From Thalassobaculum_A sp040219615 (GTDB taxonomy: Bacteria; Pseudomonadota; Alphaproteobacteria; Thalassobaculales; Thalassobaculaceae): a DNA stretch of 64,000 bases. Below are positions 8,286 through 16,850 of this stretch, piece after piece. Location: NCBI RefSeq assembly GCF_040219615.1, contig NZ_JAVJSE010000041.1, forward strand, positions 248,001 to 312,000, in the 5' to 3' direction. Below the pieces are notes generated by a model. The model was not told where the DNA came from and made no database searches. It worked only from the letters and a program-made list of their open reading frames with translations. Numbering within the stretch: position 1 is the stretch's first letter; each line of letters begins with the position of its first letter. The position numbers and the translations under genes were made by a program.

Positions 8286-8456
8286 GGCCGGAACCTGGGC
8301 GCATGGGGCTGAATGGGTTCGGGCGCTGTCCGAGACACCACATTCCTCAAAATGCCGGACGGAAGTGATGGGATTCAACGTGTGGGAACGATTGTGGGAT
8401 CGAAACTCCGATATCGCTAATTTGTATATAATTAACAAGTTGTTATATAATAAGAG
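8286..8456. other. AT-rich junction between island and tRNA-Ser
   Basis: No coding region is visible. The last 40 bases (8418-8456) are almost pure A/T, in sharp contrast to the surrounding DNA. They include a small inverted repeat, TAACAA-G-TTGTTA (8433-8445), flanked by TATAAT-like words, which may act as a weak terminator for the minus-strand tRNA. This is where an integration scar or attachment site would be expected, because the tRNA 3' end faces it. Confidence 0.5.
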
Positions 8457-8546
8457 TGGCGGACGGGGTGGGATTCGAACCCACGGGAGGCTTGCACCCC
8501 CGGCGGTTTTCAAGACCGCTGCCTTAAACCACTCGGCCACCCGTCC
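8457..8546 (-). tRNA. tRNA-Ser (anticodon TGA)
   Basis: The minus strand folds into a class II tRNA. The 5' acceptor GGACGGG pairs with CCCGTCC near the 3' end, followed by discriminator G and an encoded CCA. The anticodon loop is CTTGAAA, giving TGA, which reads UCA and related serine codons. A long variable arm (CGGGGGTGCAAGCCTCCCG region) and a T-loop GGTTCGAATCC are present. The 3' end points toward the CRISPR-containing segment. Nothing recognisable lies between the tRNA and the next gene (8547-8780). Confidence 0.97.
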
Positions 8547-8780
8547 TCGTCCAGCGACCCGGCTGGGCGATCGCGCATCGATACGCAACGGCGGGCGGTC
8601 CCGCAAGCCGGCACGTTGCGTCGCACGCTTGCGACCGGTGTCGGTTGCCTTCAGCATAGCCTGTGTTCCGTGGGCCGCACGCGCCGTCGCGACCGGCCGG
8701 GGAGCGGCGCACAGGACCCGAAGAGACGGGGGCAGGCATGACAGGGATGCTTGGTGCGCAGGCCCGCATGGAATGGGCGC

Positions 8781-9257
8781 ATGCGTGAGCTCGACGGCGC
8801 CGGTATCCGCGACTCCCGGCTGCGCCGGCTCTACGACTACTGGCGGGAGCGGCATGTCGGCGACCGACCGCCGGGCCGGGCCGAGCTCGACCCCCTGGAC
8901 TTCCCCTATGCCGTCGGGTTCGTCACCCTGATCGACGTCGCGCACGACCCGCTGCGGTTCCGGTTCCGGCTGGTCGCCTCGCCGGTGACCGAGCATCTCG
9001 GCTACGAGCTGACCGGCCGCTCGGTCGACGAGGTGCCGGAGCCCGCGATGCGCGCCTATCTCGACGAATCCTACCGTCGGCTGGTGGCCGAGCGCCGGCC
9101 GCTCTACGAGAGCGGCGAGCGGGTGCTGGACCATCGCATCTGGCGCCACGAGTCGATGCTGTTGCCGTGCTGCGGGCCGGACGGCGCGATCAATATGATC
9201 ATCAGCGCCCGGGTCACCGAAACCCCGCAATCCCTGGCCGGGCACCGCGCGGGCTGA
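8781..9257 (+). CDS. PAS_5-like single-domain protein
   Basis: A 158-residue soluble protein from ATG 8781; a TTG at 8751 is an in-frame alternative. The pattern LYDYWRERHVGDRPPGRAELDP, followed by a strand-rich core with RFRFRLVASPVTEHLGYELTGR and a final LLPCCGPDGAINMIISA, is that of the small PAS_5 family found in many copies in Rhodospirillales genomes. These are presumed ligand-binding sensor domains without an output domain. The ligand and partner are unknown. It stands alone, with spacers of over 90 bases on both sides. Confidence 0.7.
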   Translation: MRELDGAGIRDSRLRRLYDYWRERHVGDRPPGRAELDPLDFPYAVGFVTLIDVAHDPLRFRFRLVASPVTEHLGYELTGRSVDEVPEPAMRAYLDESYRRLVAERRPLYESGERVLDHRIWRHESMLLPCCGPDGAINMIISARVTETPQSLAGHRAG

Positions 9258-9353
9258 TCGCGGCAACCGGCTTTCGCGGCCGCCGTTGATGGCGGACGCC
9301 CGGCATGCGAGACAGGGGGCGGGGGAGCGTTCGACCTGTCGCAGGAGTGGCCC

Positions 9354-10358
9354 GTGCTACGCAGTTTCGTCGACCGTCGTCTGACCGGTTTGCTCGCCGC
9401 AGCGATCCTGCTGGCCGTCGCCGGTCTTTCCGAGCCGGCGGCCGCGGCTTCCCAGAGCTTCGAGCAGTGGCTGGCGGGGGTGCGGACCGAGGCCAGGGCG
9501 CGCGGCGTCTCCGACCGGATCTTCGACGCGGCGTTCGACGGCGTGCAGCCGATCCCGCGGGTGATCGAGCTGGATCGCAACCAGCCGGAGTTCCGCCTGA
9601 AGTTCGACGAGTACCTCGGCAAGGTGGTGACGGCCGGCCGGATCGCGACCGCGCGCCGGCTGATGGCCGAGCACGCCGCCCTGCTCGACGAGGTGTCGGC
9701 CAAGTACAAGGTGCAGAAGCGGTTCATCGTGGCGCTGTGGGGCATCGAATCCGATTTCGGGCGGATCACCGGCGGCTTCCCGGTGGTCGCCGCGCTGGCG
9801 ACCCTGGCGTTTGACGGCCGCCGCGGTGCGTTCTTCCGCAAGGAGCTGCTGCTGGCCCTCGACATCCTGCAGCAGGGCCACATCGCCCCGGCCGACATGA
9901 AGGGTTCCTGGGCCGGCGCCATGGGCCAGAACCAGTTCATGCCGTCCAGCTTCCATGCCTTCGCGGTCGACCACAACGGCGACGGGCACAAGGACATCTG
10001 GGGATCGCTGCCCGACGTATTCGCGTCGATCGCCCGTTACCTCGCCCGGTCCGGCTGGAACGACGACATCACCTGGGGCCGCGAGGTCGAGCTGCCGAAG
10101 GGGTTCGACGGCAAGCTGGTCGGCCTGGAGACCAAGAAGCCGCTGTCGGCCTGGCAGTCGCTGGGCGTGCGCAAGGCCGGCGGCGGCGACCTGCCGGGCC
10201 GGGACCTGCGGGCGGCGGTCGTGGAGGTCACCCAGCGCAACGCCGGCCCGCGGCACTTCGTCGCCTACGAGAATTTCGAGGTGATCCTGAAATGGAACCG
10301 GTCGACCTATTTCGCGATCGCCGTCGGTACGCTTGCCGATGCCCTGGATGCGCGGTAA
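9354..10358 (+). CDS. Lytic murein transglycosylase (MltB family)
   Basis: A 334-residue periplasmic enzyme that cleaves the MurNAc-GlcNAc bond of peptidoglycan with formation of 1,6-anhydro ends. A signal peptide (hydrophobic residues 11-25, AAAAS cleavage region near 33) precedes the SLT_2 domain. The catalytic Glu is E132 in ALWGIESDFG, and the family motif MGQNQFMPSSF follows. No lipobox is seen, so it is probably soluble or secreted rather than a lipoprotein. The GTG start has AGGAG nine bases upstream. It lies just before rlpA, another septal-wall gene. Confidence 0.88.
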   Translation: MLRSFVDRRLTGLLAAAILLAVAGLSEPAAAASQSFEQWLAGVRTEARARGVSDRIFDAAFDGVQPIPRVIELDRNQPEFRLKFDEYLGKVVTAGRIATARRLMAEHAALLDEVSAKYKVQKRFIVALWGIESDFGRITGGFPVVAALATLAFDGRRGAFFRKELLLALDILQQGHIAPADMKGSWAGAMGQNQFMPSSFHAFAVDHNGDGHKDIWGSLPDVFASIARYLARSGWNDDITWGREVELPKGFDGKLVGLETKKPLSAWQSLGVRKAGGGDLPGRDLRAAVVEVTQRNAGPRHFVAYENFEVILKWNRSTYFAIAVGTLADALDAR

Positions 10359-10419
10359 CCTGCGATATCTAGCGATTTGCGGCGACGGAACCACAATATC
10401 CATGGCTAAGGGCAGTTGC

Positions 10420-11415
10420 ATGCGTCATCCGCGTGCCGGAATGGGCTTCGTGGTCGCGCTGGTCGGGGCGCTGGCGCTCGGCGGCTGCGCCGAGACCGAG
10501 TTCCTGGTGAACACCGCCAAGCAGGCCAAGGACGCCGGCCGGTCCGCGTCGACCGGACGCTACAAGGTCGGCAGTCCCTATCAGATCGCCGGGGTCTGGT
10601 ACTACCCGAAGGAAGAATGGGACTACACCGAGACCGGGATCGCGTCCTGGTACGGGCCCGGCTTCCACGGGCGCAGCACCGCGAACGGCGAGGTGTTCGA
10701 CGAGAACGACGTCACCGCGGCGCACCGCACCCTGCCGCTGCCGAGCGTCGTGCGGGTCACCAACCTCGGCAACGGCCGCTCGCTGGTGGTCCGGGTCAAC
10801 GACCGCGGGCCGTTCGCCCACGGCCGGATCATCGACATGAGCCGCCGGTCGGCGCAGTTGCTCGGGTTCGAGACCCAGGGGACCGCCAAGGTGAAGGTCG
10901 AGATCCTGCCCCAGGAGAGCCAGCGCGAGAAGACGATCGCCTCGGGCGGCGCAGCCGGCCCGGTGCTGGCGTCGGTCTCGCCGGAAGTTCCGGCCCCGGC
11001 GCCGAGCGCGGTGCCGTCGCCACCGGTCCAGGTCACGCGGCTCGACGCGCCGTCCGGTGCCGCGCCGTCCCCCAGCCGTCGTCCCGTGCCAAGTCTCCAG
11101 CCGGCGCCGAGCGCGACCAGCGGAACCGCCGCGGTCGGGGCTGGCGGGCAGCCGCCGGGCAGCATCGAAACGGTACCGGTGAGCCCGACCGAGATCTGGA
11201 TCCAGGTCGGCGCCTTCGAAAACGGCGAGAACGCGCAGCGTCTGTCGGTCCGGATGCGCAGCTTCGGCCCGGCCCTCGTGCAGCGCGCCGCCGTCGCCGG
11301 CCGAACCTTCCACAGGGTCCGGATCGGCCCGATGGCCGAGGTGGAGGCGGCCGATCGGGTCCTGGAGCAGGTCATTGCCGCCGGCTATCCGGGAGCCCGC
11401 ATCATCGTCGACTGA
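10420..11415 (+). CDS. rlpA: Septal ring lytic transglycosylase RlpA (lipoprotein with SPOR domain)
   Basis: A 331-residue lipoprotein. The lipobox LGGC places the acylated Cys at residue 23. The double-psi beta-barrel domain (about 73-150) has GIASWYGPGFHGRSTANGE and NDRGPFAHGRIIDMS, the RlpA hallmarks. A proline/alanine-rich linker leads to a C-terminal SPOR domain (from about 258, IWIQVGAFENGENAQRL) that binds denuded glycan at the division site. ATG 10420 is preferred over ATG 10402 because AAGGG lies seven bases ahead of it. It acts with DacC-type carboxypeptidases and MltB in cell separation, in line with its neighbours. Confidence 0.92.
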   Translation: MRHPRAGMGFVVALVGALALGGCAETEFLVNTAKQAKDAGRSASTGRYKVGSPYQIAGVWYYPKEEWDYTETGIASWYGPGFHGRSTANGEVFDENDVTAAHRTLPLPSVVRVTNLGNGRSLVVRVNDRGPFAHGRIIDMSRRSAQLLGFETQGTAKVKVEILPQESQREKTIASGGAAGPVLASVSPEVPAPAPSAVPSPPVQVTRLDAPSGAAPSPSRRPVPSLQPAPSATSGTAAVGAGGQPPGSIETVPVSPTEIWIQVGAFENGENAQRLSVRMRSFGPALVQRAAVAGRTFHRVRIGPMAEVEAADRVLEQVIAAGYPGARIIVD

Positions 11416-11495
11416 GGCCGCGTCCGATGCCCCAGTTTCTCCGCAAACCGGGCATAGGAAGGTCGGACACCGCAAGCATCTGGAGGTTCGGGACC

Positions 11496-12641
11496 GTGTT
11501 GCGCCGCCATTCGCCGTTCGCCGCCTTGCTGATCGCTGCGACGGTCGTGTTCGCCCTCGCGCGTCCGGCCGCGGCGCTCGATACCAATGCCCGCGAAGCC
11601 ATCCTGATGGACTTCGACACCGGTCAGATCCTGTTCGAGAAGGATGCCGACCAGCCGATGCCGCCGGCGTCGATGACCAAGATCATGACCATCTTCCTGG
11701 CGTTCGAACGCCTGAAGGACGGTCGGCTGAAGATGACCGACGAGATCCCGATATCCGAGAACGCCTGGCGCAAGGGCGGCTCGAAGATGTTCGTCGAGGT
11801 CGGCTCGCGGGTTCTGATGTCGGACATCCTGCACGGCATCATCGTGCAGTCCGGCAACGACGCCACGATCGCGCTGGCCGAGGCGATCTCCGGGTCGGAG
11901 GAGGCGTTCGCGGTGCTGATGACCGAGCGGGCCCGCGAACTGGGCCTGGAAGGCTCGACCTTCCGCAACTCGACCGGCTGGCCCGACCCCGAGCACCGGA
12001 CCACCGCGCACGACCTGGCCCGGCTGGCGGCCGAGATCATCCGGCGGTTCCCCGAGCAGTACGCGTTGTTCTCCGAAACCTCCTTCACCTACAACAATAT
12101 CCGGCAGGGCAACCGGAACCCATTGCTCTACAAGAACATGGGCGCCGACGGCCTGAAGACCGGCCATACCGAGAACGCCGGCTACGGGCTGACCGCCAGT
12201 GCCAAGCGCGGCGACCGCAGGTTGATCCTGGTGGTCAACGGCCTCGGCAGCGTGCGCGAGCGGGCCGACGAGTCCGAGCGCCTGCTGGAATGGGGGTTCC
12301 GGGAGTTCGACAACGTCACCCTGGCGAAGAAGGGCGTCGCCGTCGAGTCGGCGGAGGTCTGGCTCGGCGACCGCCCGAAGGTGCCGCTGGTCTCCGACCG
12401 GGACCTGGTGATGGCGGTCCGGCGGGCCGGTCGCAAGGACATGAACGTGACCGTCGAGTATGCCGGCCCGATCCCGGCGCCGATCGCCGCCGGTCAACCG
12501 ATCGCCATGCTGCGGGTGTCCGCACCGGAGATGGAGGACAGGACGTTCCCGCTCTACGCCGGCGCCGACATCGGCCAGCTGGGGCCGCTCGGCCGCATCA
12601 CCTCGGCGCTCGGCCATCTGATCTGGGGCGCCGGTGGCTGA
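11496..12641 (+). CDS. D-alanyl-D-alanine carboxypeptidase (DacA/DacC type, PBP5/6 family)
   Basis: A 381-residue periplasmic serine enzyme that removes the terminal D-Ala from peptidoglycan stem peptides. The three penicillin-binding motifs are all present: SMTK with S59 and K62, SGN at 119-121 and KTG at 221-223. A signal peptide ending near ARPAAALD precedes them, and the beta-rich PBP5 C-terminal domain (GVAVESAEVWLGD) follows. The GTG start at 11496 has GGAGG nine bases upstream; the longer open frame is a shadow of rlpA. The stop overlaps tmk by eight bases, so dac heads the tmk-holB-metG operon. Confidence 0.93.
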   Translation: MLRRHSPFAALLIAATVVFALARPAAALDTNAREAILMDFDTGQILFEKDADQPMPPASMTKIMTIFLAFERLKDGRLKMTDEIPISENAWRKGGSKMFVEVGSRVLMSDILHGIIVQSGNDATIALAEAISGSEEAFAVLMTERARELGLEGSTFRNSTGWPDPEHRTTAHDLARLAAEIIRRFPEQYALFSETSFTYNNIRQGNRNPLLYKNMGADGLKTGHTENAGYGLTASAKRGDRRLILVVNGLGSVRERADESERLLEWGFREFDNVTLAKKGVAVESAEVWLGDRPKVPLVSDRDLVMAVRRAGRKDMNVTVEYAGPIPAPIAAGQPIAMLRVSAPEMEDRTFPLYAGADIGQLGPLGRITSALGHLIWGAGG

Positions 12642-13284
12642 CCCGGCCGGGCCCGGGCGTTTCATCACCCTGGAAGGCGGCGAGGGGGCCGGCAAGTCGA
12701 CCCAGGCGCGCCTGCTGGCGGACTGGCTCGGGGGGCGCGGCATCGACTGCCTGCTCACCCGCGAGCCCGGCGGCTCGCCAGGCGCGGAGGACATCCGCGC
12801 GCTGCTGGTCACCGGCGAACCCGGACGATGGGACGCGGTCACCGAGGCCCTGCTGATGAATGCGGCGCGGCGCGACCATGTGGTTCGGACCATCCGCCCG
12901 GCACTCTCGGCCGGTCGCTGGGTGATCTGCGACCGCTTTCTCCACTCGACCCTGGCGTATCAGGGATATGCCGGCGGCGTGCCGCTGCCGACCCTGGAGG
13001 CCCTGATCGACGCCGCCGTCGAGCGCACCCGGCCCGAGCTGACCCTGGTGCTCGACCTGCCGCCCGGTGACGGCCTGGCCCGCGCGCAGGGCGGCGGCAG
13101 CGGCCGCGAAACCCGGTTCGAGCGCAAGGGCGAGGCGTTCCATGCCGCGGTCCGGGACGGCTTCCGGCGGCTCGCCGCCGCCGACCCCGAGCGCTGCGCG
13201 GTGGTCGATGCCGGCGGACCGGCATCCGATGTGGCCGCCGCGATCGCCGCGGTGGTTTCCGCACGCCTGGGGATCGCGCCGTGA
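12634..13284 (+). CDS. tmk: Thymidylate kinase
   Basis: A 216-residue cytoplasmic kinase converting dTMP to dTDP with ATP. The P-loop EGGEGAGKST spans residues 14-23, and the DR(Y/F) region is DRFLHSTLAYQGYAGG. The dTMP-binding TREPGGSPGAEDIR follows the P-loop region. Length and motif spacing are normal. It starts at GTG inside the end of dac and ends in a four-base overlap with holB. The pairing of tmk with holB is widely conserved and links dTTP supply with the replicase. Confidence 0.95.
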   Translation: MADPAGPGRFITLEGGEGAGKSTQARLLADWLGGRGIDCLLTREPGGSPGAEDIRALLVTGEPGRWDAVTEALLMNAARRDHVVRTIRPALSAGRWVICDRFLHSTLAYQGYAGGVPLPTLEALIDAAVERTRPELTLVLDLPPGDGLARAQGGGSGRETRFERKGEAFHAAVRDGFRRLAAADPERCAVVDAGGPASDVAAAIAAVVSARLGIAP

Positions 13285-14432
13285 GCGACGCGGCCGACGA
13301 GACCGCCGGGCTGCCGGCGCCGGCGGCCAACCCGGACCTGTTCGGCCATGAGTGGGCGGAGCGGGTGGTGCTCGACGCTTGGAACGCCGGGCGGATGCCG
13401 CATGCCTGGCTGATCGCCGGCGCGCCCGGGATCGGCAAGGCGACGCTGGCGTACCGGATCGCGCGCTTCGTGCTGTCGGGCGGGGGCGAGGCGGCGGGCG
13501 GTCTGTTCGGCGCTGCCGAGGCGCCGCCCACCTCGCTCGCGATCGACCGGGACGGCCGGGTCGCCCGGCTGGTGGCCGCCGAGAGCCATCCCGACCTGAA
13601 GATCCTGCGCCGCCAGCTTACCGACCGCGGGACCATGAGCGCGGTCGTCCGGGTCGACGAGGTGCGGAGCTTCGAGGGATCTCTGCGGCTGCGCAGCGCC
13701 GAGGGCGGCTGGCGCGTGGCAATCGTGGACGAGGCCGACCGGATGAACCGGAACGCCGAGAATGCCCTTCTTAAAATACTTGAAGAACCGCCTGCCAAGA
13801 CACTGATTATTCTTGTTTGTAACGCGCTGAACTCGATGCTGCCGACGACCCGGTCGCGGTGTCGGCGCCTGGTTCTGAAGCCGCTCGCCGACAGCATCGT
13901 GTCGGACCTGCTGCTGCGGGCCCGGCCGACGCTCTCCGGCGCCGACGCGACGATCCTGATCCGGCTGTCCGAGGGCAGCGTCGGACGTGCCCTGGTGCTG
14001 GCGGATGCCGGCGGGGCCGACCTCTATCGGATGGTCGCCGCGCTGATGGCGGCGCTGCCGGTCGACCGGCGCGGTTCGGTGCCGGGCGATGCGGTGCATG
14101 CGCTCGCCGCCGCCTGGGGCAAACGCCCCAAGGAAGGCGAGGCCGACGCCTTCGGGGCCGGCATGGAGCTGGTGCTGTGGTGGATCGACCGGGCGGTGCG
14201 GGCCGCCGCCGGCGCGACCGGCCTGCAGGAGATCCTGCCGGGCGATCTGGCGGCCGGGGCGCGCTGGGTCGCCGCGGTCGGGACCGAGACGGTGTTCCGG
14301 CGGCGTGCCGAGGTGGTGCGCCTTTCGCGGCTGGAGTCGGCATTGAATCTCGACCGCCGGCAGGTCGTGCTGGACTCGGTCAACTGCCTGGCGCTGGGCG
14401 ACGGGCTTGATCGGGGACTGGCAGCGGAGTAG
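13281..14432 (+). CDS. holB: DNA polymerase III subunit delta'
   Basis: A 383-residue AAA+ clamp-loader subunit. The P-loop region GAPGIGKATL lies at about residues 47-56. Sensor and arginine-finger regions appear as VDEADRMNRNAENALLKILEEPP and LPTTRSRCRR, the latter holding the SRC motif of delta'/gamma proteins. A longer loop is inserted between the P-loop and Walker B region compared with E. coli. Codons 160-180 include an unusual A/T-rich patch (cttcttaaaatacttgaaga) in otherwise GC-rich sequence, in a conserved protein segment. It is coupled to tmk by a GTGA overlap and followed by metG after 29 bases. Confidence 0.92.
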   Translation: MSDAADETAGLPAPAANPDLFGHEWAERVVLDAWNAGRMPHAWLIAGAPGIGKATLAYRIARFVLSGGGEAAGGLFGAAEAPPTSLAIDRDGRVARLVAAESHPDLKILRRQLTDRGTMSAVVRVDEVRSFEGSLRLRSAEGGWRVAIVDEADRMNRNAENALLKILEEPPAKTLIILVCNALNSMLPTTRSRCRRLVLKPLADSIVSDLLLRARPTLSGADATILIRLSEGSVGRALVLADAGGADLYRMVAALMAALPVDRRGSVPGDAVHALAAAWGKRPKEGEADAFGAGMELVLWWIDRAVRAAAGATGLQEILPGDLAAGARWVAAVGTETVFRRRAEVVRLSRLESALNLDRRQVVLDSVNCLALGDGLDRGLAAE

Positions 14433-14461
14433 GCAAGGGGCCCGCCGGCCGGAGGTCTCTG

Positions 14462-16021
14462 ATGAGCCGCAGCTACTACGTCACGACGCCGATCTACTAC
14501 GTCAACGACAAGCCGCATATCGGGCATGCGTACACCACGCTGGCCTGCGACGCGCTGGCGCGCTTCAAGCGCCTGGACGGCTACGACGTGATGTTCCTGA
14601 CCGGCACCGACGAGCACGGCCAGAAGGTCGAGGCCGCGGCGGCCGCCGCCGGCGTCGACCCGCAGAGCTTCACCGACCGGGTGTCGCAGAATTTCCGCGA
14701 CCTGGTCGGCGTGATGGATTTCTCCAACGACGACTTCATCCGCACCACCGAGGAGCGCCACAAGCGCGCGGTCCAGGACCTGTGGCAGCGGCTGAAGGCC
14801 AAGGGCCACATCTATCTCGGCGCCTATGCCGGCTGGTACTCGGTGCGCGACGAGGCGTTCTACACCGAGACCGAGCTGACCACCGTCGCCGGCAAGAAGA
14901 TCGCGCCGAGCGGCGCGCCGGTGGAATGGGTCGAGGAGCCGTCCTACTTCTTCGACCTGTCGAAGTGGCAGGAGCCGCTGCTGGCGTTCTACGAGGCCAA
15001 TCCGGACTTCATCGCGCCGGAGAGCCGGCGCAACGAGGTGCTGTCCTTCGTGCGCGGCGGCCTGAAGGACCTGTCGGTCAGCCGGACCAGCTTCAAGTGG
15101 GGCATCCCGGTGCCGGACGACGACGCCCACATCATGTATGTCTGGCTCGACGCCCTGACCAACTACATCACTGCCGCCGGCTATCCCGACACCGCCGGCG
15201 AATACGCGAAGCGCTGGCCGGCCGACCTGCACATGGTCGGCAAGGACATCCTGCGCTTCCACGCGGTGTACTGGCCGGCCTTCCTGATGGCCGCCGACCT
15301 GGCGCCGCCCAGGCGAGTGTTCGCCCACGGCTGGTGGACCAACGAGGGCCAGAAGATCTCCAAGTCGCTCGGCAACGTCATCGACCCGCTGCAGCTGGTG
15401 GAGACCTACGGCCTCGACCAGGTCCGCTACTTCCTGCTGCGCGAGGTGCCGTTCGGCAACGACGGCGACTTCTCGCGGAAGACGATGGTCAACCGCATGA
15501 ACTCCGAGCTCGCCAACGACCTCGGCAACCTGTCGCAGCGCGTGCTGTCGATGATCGCCAAGAACTGCGAGGCCACGGTTCCGCAGCCGGGCGCGTTCGC
15601 GCCGGCCGACGACGAGCTGCTGGGCGCCGCCGCGGCACTGCTCGACAACCAGCGCGCCGCCTACGACGCCCAGGCCTTCCACCGGGCGCTTGAGGCGGTG
15701 TTCGACGTGGTCGGCCGGGCCAACCGCTATGTCGACGAGCAGGCGCCCTGGGCGCTGCGGAAGACCGACCCGGCGCGTATGGCGACGGTGCTGTACGCGC
15801 TGGCCGAGACCATCCGGCACGTCGCGATCCTGCTGCAGCCGGTGATGCCGGGGTCGTGCGGTCGCATGCTCGACCAGCTTGCCGTGCCCGGGGACGCACG
15901 GACCTTCTCCTGCCTGACCGCGGAGCACCGGCTGGTGCCCGGCACGCCGCTGCCGAAGCCGCAGGGCGTGTTCCCGCGCTGGGTGGCGCCGGAGGGTGAA
16001 GAGGAGGGGGGCGCATCGTGA
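14462..16021 (+). CDS. metG: Methionyl-tRNA synthetase
   Basis: A 519-residue class I aminoacyl-tRNA synthetase charging tRNA-Met. The HIGH motif is HIGH at residues 19-22 and the KMSKS motif is the KISKS variant at 298-302. The enzyme is the short form, without the C-terminal tRNA-binding (EMAP-like) domain, which is normal for many alphaproteobacteria. The anticodon-binding helical domain follows the KISKS loop. The start has GGAGG just upstream. It overlaps tatD by four bases, and the holB-metG-tatD-MBL order is conserved in the class. Confidence 0.96.
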   Translation: MSRSYYVTTPIYYVNDKPHIGHAYTTLACDALARFKRLDGYDVMFLTGTDEHGQKVEAAAAAAGVDPQSFTDRVSQNFRDLVGVMDFSNDDFIRTTEERHKRAVQDLWQRLKAKGHIYLGAYAGWYSVRDEAFYTETELTTVAGKKIAPSGAPVEWVEEPSYFFDLSKWQEPLLAFYEANPDFIAPESRRNEVLSFVRGGLKDLSVSRTSFKWGIPVPDDDAHIMYVWLDALTNYITAAGYPDTAGEYAKRWPADLHMVGKDILRFHAVYWPAFLMAADLAPPRRVFAHGWWTNEGQKISKSLGNVIDPLQLVETYGLDQVRYFLLREVPFGNDGDFSRKTMVNRMNSELANDLGNLSQRVLSMIAKNCEATVPQPGAFAPADDELLGAAAALLDNQRAAYDAQAFHRALEAVFDVVGRANRYVDEQAPWALRKTDPARMATVLYALAETIRHVAILLQPVMPGSCGRMLDQLAVPGDARTFSCLTAEHRLVPGTPLPKPQGVFPRWVAPEGEEEGGAS

Positions 16022-16839
16022 GCCCGCAGCCGCCCCTGGTCGATTCCCACTGCCATCTCGACTTCCCGGACTTCGCCGAGGAACTCGACGAGGTGGTGGC
16101 GCGCGCCCGCCGGGCCGGGCTGGTCCGCATGGTCACGATCGGCACCCGGGTCCGGCGCTTCGACGAGATCCTGGCGATCGCCCGGCGGTTCGACGACGTG
16201 TACTGCACGGTCGGCACCCATCCGCACAACGCCGGCGAGGAGCCGGACGTGACCGCCGACCAGCTGGTGGCGATCGCCGAGGCCCACCCGGAGGTCGTCG
16301 GGATCGGCGAATGCGGCCTGGACTATTTCTACGACAACAGCCCGCGCGAGGCGCAGGTCGCCGGGTTCCGTACCCATATCGAGGCGGCCCGCCGCACCGG
16401 GCTGCCGGTCATCGTGCACACCCGGGACGCCGACGAGGACACCTGGAAGATCCTGGAGAGCTGCTACGCCGAGGGCCCGTTCACCGGCGTGCTGCACTGC
16501 TTCAGCTCCGGTCGCGAGCTGGCGATGCGGGCGGTGAAGCTCGGCCTCTACGTCTCGCTGTCGGGGATCGTCACCTTCAAGAAGTCCGAGGAACTGCGCG
16601 CCATCGTCGCCGACCTGCCGGCCGACCGGCTGCTGGTCGAGACCGACGCCCCCTACCTGGCGCCGCCGCCGTATCGCGGCAAGCGCAACGAGCCGGCCTA
16701 TGTGGTGCATACCCACGAGGTGGTGGCCGGGGTGAAGGGATTGAGCGTGGCGGAATCGGCCGAGCAGACGACCCGCAACTTCTTCCGGCTGTTCTCCAAG
16801 GTGCCGCCGCCGGGGCATCTGGCGCTCGACGCGGCATAA
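16018..16839 (+). CDS. tatD: TatD family metal-dependent deoxyribonuclease
   Basis: A 273-residue TIM-barrel hydrolase. The metal ligands are visible: HCH at residues 11-13, the Glu in IGECGLDYFYD, His in VIVHTRDAD, His in GVLHCFSSG, and Asp in VETDAPYLAP. TatD/YcfH proteins act as 3'-5' exonucleases or D-aminoacyl-tRNA-type hydrolases; the true substrate here is uncertain. The GTG start overlaps metG. The next gene, a metallo-beta-lactamase protein, starts 11 bases downstream, and the two are commonly paired in this class. Confidence 0.93.
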   Translation: MSPQPPLVDSHCHLDFPDFAEELDEVVARARRAGLVRMVTIGTRVRRFDEILAIARRFDDVYCTVGTHPHNAGEEPDVTADQLVAIAEAHPEVVGIGECGLDYFYDNSPREAQVAGFRTHIEAARRTGLPVIVHTRDADEDTWKILESCYAEGPFTGVLHCFSSGRELAMRAVKLGLYVSLSGIVTFKKSEELRAIVADLPADRLLVETDAPYLAPPPYRGKRNEPAYVVHTHEVVAGVKGLSVAESAEQTTRNFFRLFSKVPPPGHLALDAA

Positions 16840-16850
16840 GGGGCCGGCGC

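Noticed and set aside
8376..8410. A CRISPR repeat suggested by GGGATCGAAAC
   Set aside because: It occurs once, without a second copy at spacer distance on either side, so it is not an array.
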